Assembly (NCBI GenBank): GCA_947172415.1
Contig: OX359195.1
Span: 8,053,001 to 8,117,000 of the forward strand
Origin: Chondrosia reniformis
Lineage: Eukaryota > Porifera > Demospongiae > Chondrillida > Chondrillidae
Direction: 5' to 3'
Length of the DNA: 64,000 nt
The notes under the pieces are model-generated. The model made no database searches, was not told the origin of the DNA, and was given only the letters and a program-made list of their open reading frames with translations. Below, one piece after another: positions 60,501-64,000 of the stretch. Every line of letters starts with the position of its first letter. The stretch's first letter is position 1. Made by a program: the position numbers and the translations under genes.

Positions 60501-63500
60501 CTGCTATCACTTCCACCTCAAATGGGCTTTCCATCGTCTCACAAGTGATGATGTCATTCTGTGAGAGACCAGACTTAGCATCAAGGGAAATTCCCTCAGT
60601 TGCCTTTTGCAGTGTTTCCTGCTGCGCACTGCCCTCCTCCTTCAAAGGATTGCTGAGCGATCGATCCAGATTTGCAGATGTGTAGAGATGATCAAGTGAG
60701 ACAATCTCCTTAGAGGCTGGGATGAAATCAAGAGAGCTTATACTATGTGGAATTGTAACTCTCTGTCTAGTGGGAGTGACCAGAAGGTGTGTGGCAAGGG
60801 GCTGCCTCAATTGGTGATAGGAGGCAAGATGACTCCCTCTTCTCTGGGGAACAGCTGGGATCTTAATATTTAGAAACTGCTTCAGAATTTCTCCCGTGGA
60901 AACCAGAGGTTTGTCGGTCCCAAAATTGCACATAACCCCCTTCAGGACTCTTATAGAAATTTGATTTTGAAAAGGATTTTGAAGGGCTGCTTTGGGTTCA
61001 GTTGGGGGTGGGTACTTGAGGCTGGGGGGTGTGGCTTGAGGCTTACTATTGGAGACTCCAAGAGGCTTAGGTGGAGGAAGCCACTGCTTCAATGTTGCAT
61101 CCATTAGAGGGGGCGTGGTGTCCACTGGAGGAGGCGTGGTGTCCACTGGAGGAGGCATGGCATCCACTGGAGGAGGCGTGGTGTCCACTGGAGGAGGTGT
61201 GGTATTCACTGGAGGAGGTGTGGCATTCACAGGAGAAGGTGTGGCCATTGGTGTAGGCCAGGCTTGGAGAGCCATGTCTTCAGCTTTGTGTCCTAACGAC
61301 ACAGGATTGCTCTTAATAGTGGCCTACATGAACATGAACATGAACATAAAATACAATTTTGATGTCCTTTAAAGTCTCAGTAGTGTGTTGGCAAATCTAT
61401 AGCAGGTATTGCACAATCATGAACTCTTTAACTTTTAATTAACCTAGAACTGTAAGTCCTATTATAGCAGTACATTAATTTATGTAGCACTTGTCTGTAG
61501 CATATAAAACTACCAATTAGTAGCAAAGGGACCCTTGTGGTAATACAGTCTAATTGCATTATAATCAGGTTACACTGTTACATGATATACTGTTAGCAAT
61601 ATGAACCAAGTACAAATCTACAACTACAATATATGGGAAAACAGCATTTTAGAGAAAAATTACAATCTTGTACATCAGCTTGTACATACAGTACAAATTA
61701 TTAAAACCTGAATGTTCGACGGGCGTTGAACATTTTAGAAAACGGGTCGTAAACGTGTACGGGAACGGGACGGGTTTAGGCTAAACCCGGCTGTTTTCGA
61801 GGTAGGAATGCGAGGCGTTAATAAAGCTGAAATGATTTCACAATTCGACGCCCAAAGTTGACATAATTTTCGACACATTCTCAGCAATTATCAACTACGT
61901 ATCTACGTACGTTAGCATGTTGAGATGGGTTTGTCTTCGGGTACTGAACAGGTACGGGTACGGGCAACCGACGGCCGTTGAACGTTCATGTTTCAATAAT
62001 TTGTACTGTACATACGTATGCATATATAGATATGTACAGTATGTATATTAAAGTACAAAGTTTCAATTAGTAAGGTGTACGTATGTTGAACTTGTCTATC
62101 TCTGAGATCATATTGACATAATAAGCTTGACCAATACCTTACTACGTACGTAATTGTGGAAATCATGTTAAAGGACTTCCATTTTTATATACAGTTGCAC
62201 TGTCAAGCCATTAACAGGCATACAGTACTTAGGTAGTACTTAGGGACATGTTGAGTAGTTAAGCAACCACTGGATTCGTACCTCAAAGTTTGGACACTTC
62301 ATTTTGCTGCCATACTGAGAGCACTCCCTCCAAATTGGCTTGACCCTCTCAACAGTGGCCAGGACATGTTCCAGTTCAGCTGTTGCATCTGGTACACTTG
62401 CCTTACAAGCACTGCTGTCTCGGGTGTGAGAACTGGTCAAGAAGAAACATAAAGAAAGAGTAGACATGGAATTATGGACAGATAAAATGGCAGACTGTCT
62501 GCTCACGTCTTAATAATTCTTGTAGATTTCCTCGAGAGGTTGGATGCCCTCTTGGGAACCCACTTTGAATCACTTGGCAAGTGATCGGTGCTGTCACTCT
62601 GCGTTCGCTTTATTGGCAATTGTGAGGAGACGTCACTTGGTGACCATGAAGATGTTGCAGCCCTTAAAGAATATGTCTTCTGTAAAGATGAATAATGCAT
62701 CCTATCAACCACTTAACTCTAGCTATGGCACATTAAATAAAGGACTACCTAAGTAATACTTACAGCTACTGGAGCTTTCTTCTCAAGTATTGCATCATCT
62801 TTTCTAAATGTTGCATCACCCTCCTTATCTGAAGAGACCCTATCAAAATTAACCTCTGGTGGCCTCTCTACATCTACTGCTTCTGTTTCTGATTCCATTT
62901 CATCACCAACTGTACCTTCAATTCCATCATCATTATCATGTCCCATTCCATCATCATTCTCATGTCCCATTCCATCATCATTCTCAGATACCTTTCCATC
63001 ATCATTCTCAGATACCTTTCCATCATCATTCTCAGATACCTTTCCATCATCATTCTCAGATACCTTTCCATCATCATTCTCAGATACCTTTCCATCACAG
63101 ATTCCAACTTGATCACTGGTCTCCTTGCAGCCACAGGCAACATGTCGCGCAAAGGCTCTCTGAGTGGAGTACTTTGCTGAACACTTCTCACATTTATAAG
63201 GATACCGATCCTATTAAAAACAAACAACTTTACTACCACAAGCCTCATATTAAAACCTTCCAATAGAAGCTTACAACACACAGTAAACATATAATTTGTG
63301 TCTCTCCAGTTAACTGAACAGATATCTAACACTTTATATAATTACAGTGCTCATGCGCTTACCCAGCTACATCTAACGAAATGGTAGATAATTCCGACGC
63401 GCGTTTTACAATGACGTTTACAAGTAGAGTAATTTGGACATTGAATAGGCAATTTTGATTTTTCTTGTTTTTTCCACTTTGGCATCATTTCTTCGATAAC

Positions 63501-63690
63501 CCTCTACACACAAAAATTAATAAAAGAAAAAGATAAAAAAAGGTCATTCGGTAATAAATAACACAATTATCGAAAATCAACTCCACCGTTAGGAAAGGTA
63601 AAGTTGAATTAAAGTTGTCTGACCAGTACAAACCTTCAGATGATCTGGTATAATCGGATTTGGAACCTTTTTTCTCTCTTTCTTCTCCAT
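54520..63690 (-). CDS. GTF3C2: GTF3C2-like TFIIIC WD protein with N-terminal zinc fingers
   Basis: C-terminal part matches TFIIIC110/GTF3C2, a DNA-binding factor subunit for RNA polymerase III. WD-type exons are at 56310-56645, 55775-56043 ([18 protein letters not shown]), 55465-55715 ([18 protein letters not shown]), 55135-55298, 54823-55060, about 54690-54755 and 54520-54606 (stop). N-terminal exons: 63634-63690 ([13 protein letters not shown]), about 63370-63506 ([16 protein letters not shown]), 62765-63212, about 62507-62700, 62283-62432, 58945-61324 (one 2.4-kb acidic exon), 58804-58884, 58262-58448 ([19 protein letters not shown]), 57663-58040, 57188-57360 ([19 protein letters not shown]), 57000-57100 and 56740-56925. 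The zinc fingers have an unusual C-x4-C...YH-x3-RC form like ZNF512 relatives. No start codon or promoter break is seen between fingers and WD part, so one gene is favoured; two genes remain possible. Confidence 0.82.
56063..56303. repeat. GGATGGGT/GGATGGGA simple repeat
   Basis: Tandem GGATGGGTGGATGGGAGGAT blocks in a GTF3C2-like intron. ORFs of the DGWMGGW type on both strands are artefacts. Confidence 0.95.
57428..57565 (+). repeat. Interspersed repeat copy, nearly complete
   Basis: Carries AATCTAAAACGCCATTTTCC, ACATCTATTCTACAGTAAAG, GCCTATAGGGAACTAAGCC, AGTGAGAG and a T-rich tail. With the 13195 copy it defines the family consensus. Confidence 0.78.
58112..58232. repeat. Intronic 24-bp minisatellite
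   Basis: About five copies of CACCATCACCTAGCAACACC plus CACT in a GTF3C2-like intron. Confidence 0.9.
59405..59850 (-). repeat. GTF3C2: Coding 21-bp minisatellite, 21 heptads
   Basis: In-frame 21-bp units encode alternating heptads EVAGEVP and [14 protein letters not shown] in the large acidic exon. Copies are almost identical, including synonymous positions. This shows recent expansion rather than long-term protein selection. Confidence 0.95.
61105..61255 (-). repeat. GTF3C2: Coding Pro-rich repeat
   Basis: About six copies of a roughly 24-30 bp unit encode [11 protein letters not shown]-type sequence near the N-terminal end of the 2.4-kb exon. Confidence 0.88.
61687..62010. mobile_element. 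MITE-like element, 324 bp
   Basis: Inverted termini TACAGTACAAATTATT and AATAATTTGTACTGTA. The match continues imperfectly inward (AAACCTGAATGTTCGACGGG against the complement of CCGTTGAACGTTCATGTTT). The interior is CG-rich with GTACGGGAACGGGACGGG. No coding capacity. It lies in the intron before the 2.4-kb exon. Confidence 0.8.
62935..63098 (-). repeat. GTF3C2: Coding 24-bp minisatellite, about seven copies
   Basis: Units encode KVSENDDG (five) and [16 protein letters not shown] (two), directly after the first C2HC finger ([19 protein letters not shown]). Confidence 0.94.
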
Positions 63691-64000
63691 CTTCCGTCAA
63701 GGAAAAATGGCGACCGCAAACAATTTATCGAATTGTCACAAAAATGGCGGCTAATTCCAACCCCCACCCACGTGACGTATATACTCTGTAGTATGTTTCA
63801 GTAAGTTCTAACGCGACAGTTTTATCATGCTATGGTTACCAACCACACGACTGACATGAACCAGAAATAAATGCATCAATTCATATAATACATAACATAA
63901 AGGTAAGTATTTAAAAAGAGGCTGTACAAAAACCTGAATGACCATACCATAATATAAATGAGTGAAGGTTAATGTGATTTATACAATAATTACAGTAATT
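63691..64000. other. Region upstream of the GTF3C2-like gene
   Basis: 310 bp to the window edge with no ORF of note. AT-rich apart from CCCCCACCCACGTGACGTA (about 63761-63779), which contains an E-box/CRE-like CACGTGACG and could be promoter sequence. Confidence 0.45.

Overview
This is nuclear DNA of an animal with a compact genome, most likely an early-branching one such as a sponge. That placement is inferred, not proven. The genes are broken by many short GT-AG introns, mostly about 60 to 400 bp. Several products are animal or opisthokont families: a Pygopus-type PHD finger, a KIAA0319-like MANSC/PKD membrane protein, UBR5, SH3BP5, REC114 and CXXC1. No rRNA, tRNA, CRISPR array or prokaryotic operon was seen.

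Twelve protein genes can be assembled. From left to right they are: UBR5 HECT ubiquitin ligase (minus, 3' end outside the window), a small Pygopus-like PHD protein (plus), a cytochrome-b5 front-end fatty acid desaturase (minus), an SH3BP5-like Rab-GEF (plus), a bifunctional pseudouridine-5'-phosphate glycosidase/PfkB kinase (plus), a plant-type purple acid phosphatase (plus), TRAPPC9 (minus), KIAA0319L-like (minus), REC114 (plus), TTC39 (minus), CXXC1/CFP1 (plus) and a GTF3C2-like TFIIIC WD protein with a zinc-finger N-terminus (minus). The genes are unrelated housekeeping, trafficking, meiosis and transcription functions, not a pathway cluster. Four pairs are head to head across short presumed bidirectional promoters: UBR5/PHD 217 bp, desaturase/SH3BP5 162 bp, KIAA0319L/REC114 150 bp and TTC39/CXXC1 27 bp. 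The CXXC1 and GTF3C2 stop codons converge with 44 bp between them.

The most striking feature is the load of tandem repeats, more than 20 arrays with units of 17 to 66 bp, nearly all in introns. In at least four introns the repeat unit contains, or begins exactly at, the 5' splice site of the upstream exon, so each array carries many copies of the donor and often of the exon end. Another array repeats the tract just before an acceptor. A 34-bp satellite occurs in introns of two neighbouring genes. Three coding minisatellites lie in SH3BP5 and the GTF3C2-like gene. Three MITE-like inverted-repeat elements and an interspersed repeat family of seven or eight copies are also present.

The one long intergenic stretch (23497-24791) holds a GC-richer block preceded by CRE-, E-box-, E2F- and TATA-like motifs and a strong stem-loop. 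It may be an unrecognised non-coding transcription unit. Exon coordinates come from reading frame, splice consensus and remembered family sequences. For the desaturase, SH3BP5, pseudouridine enzyme, phosphatase, REC114 and CXXC1 all exon phases add up to an open frame.
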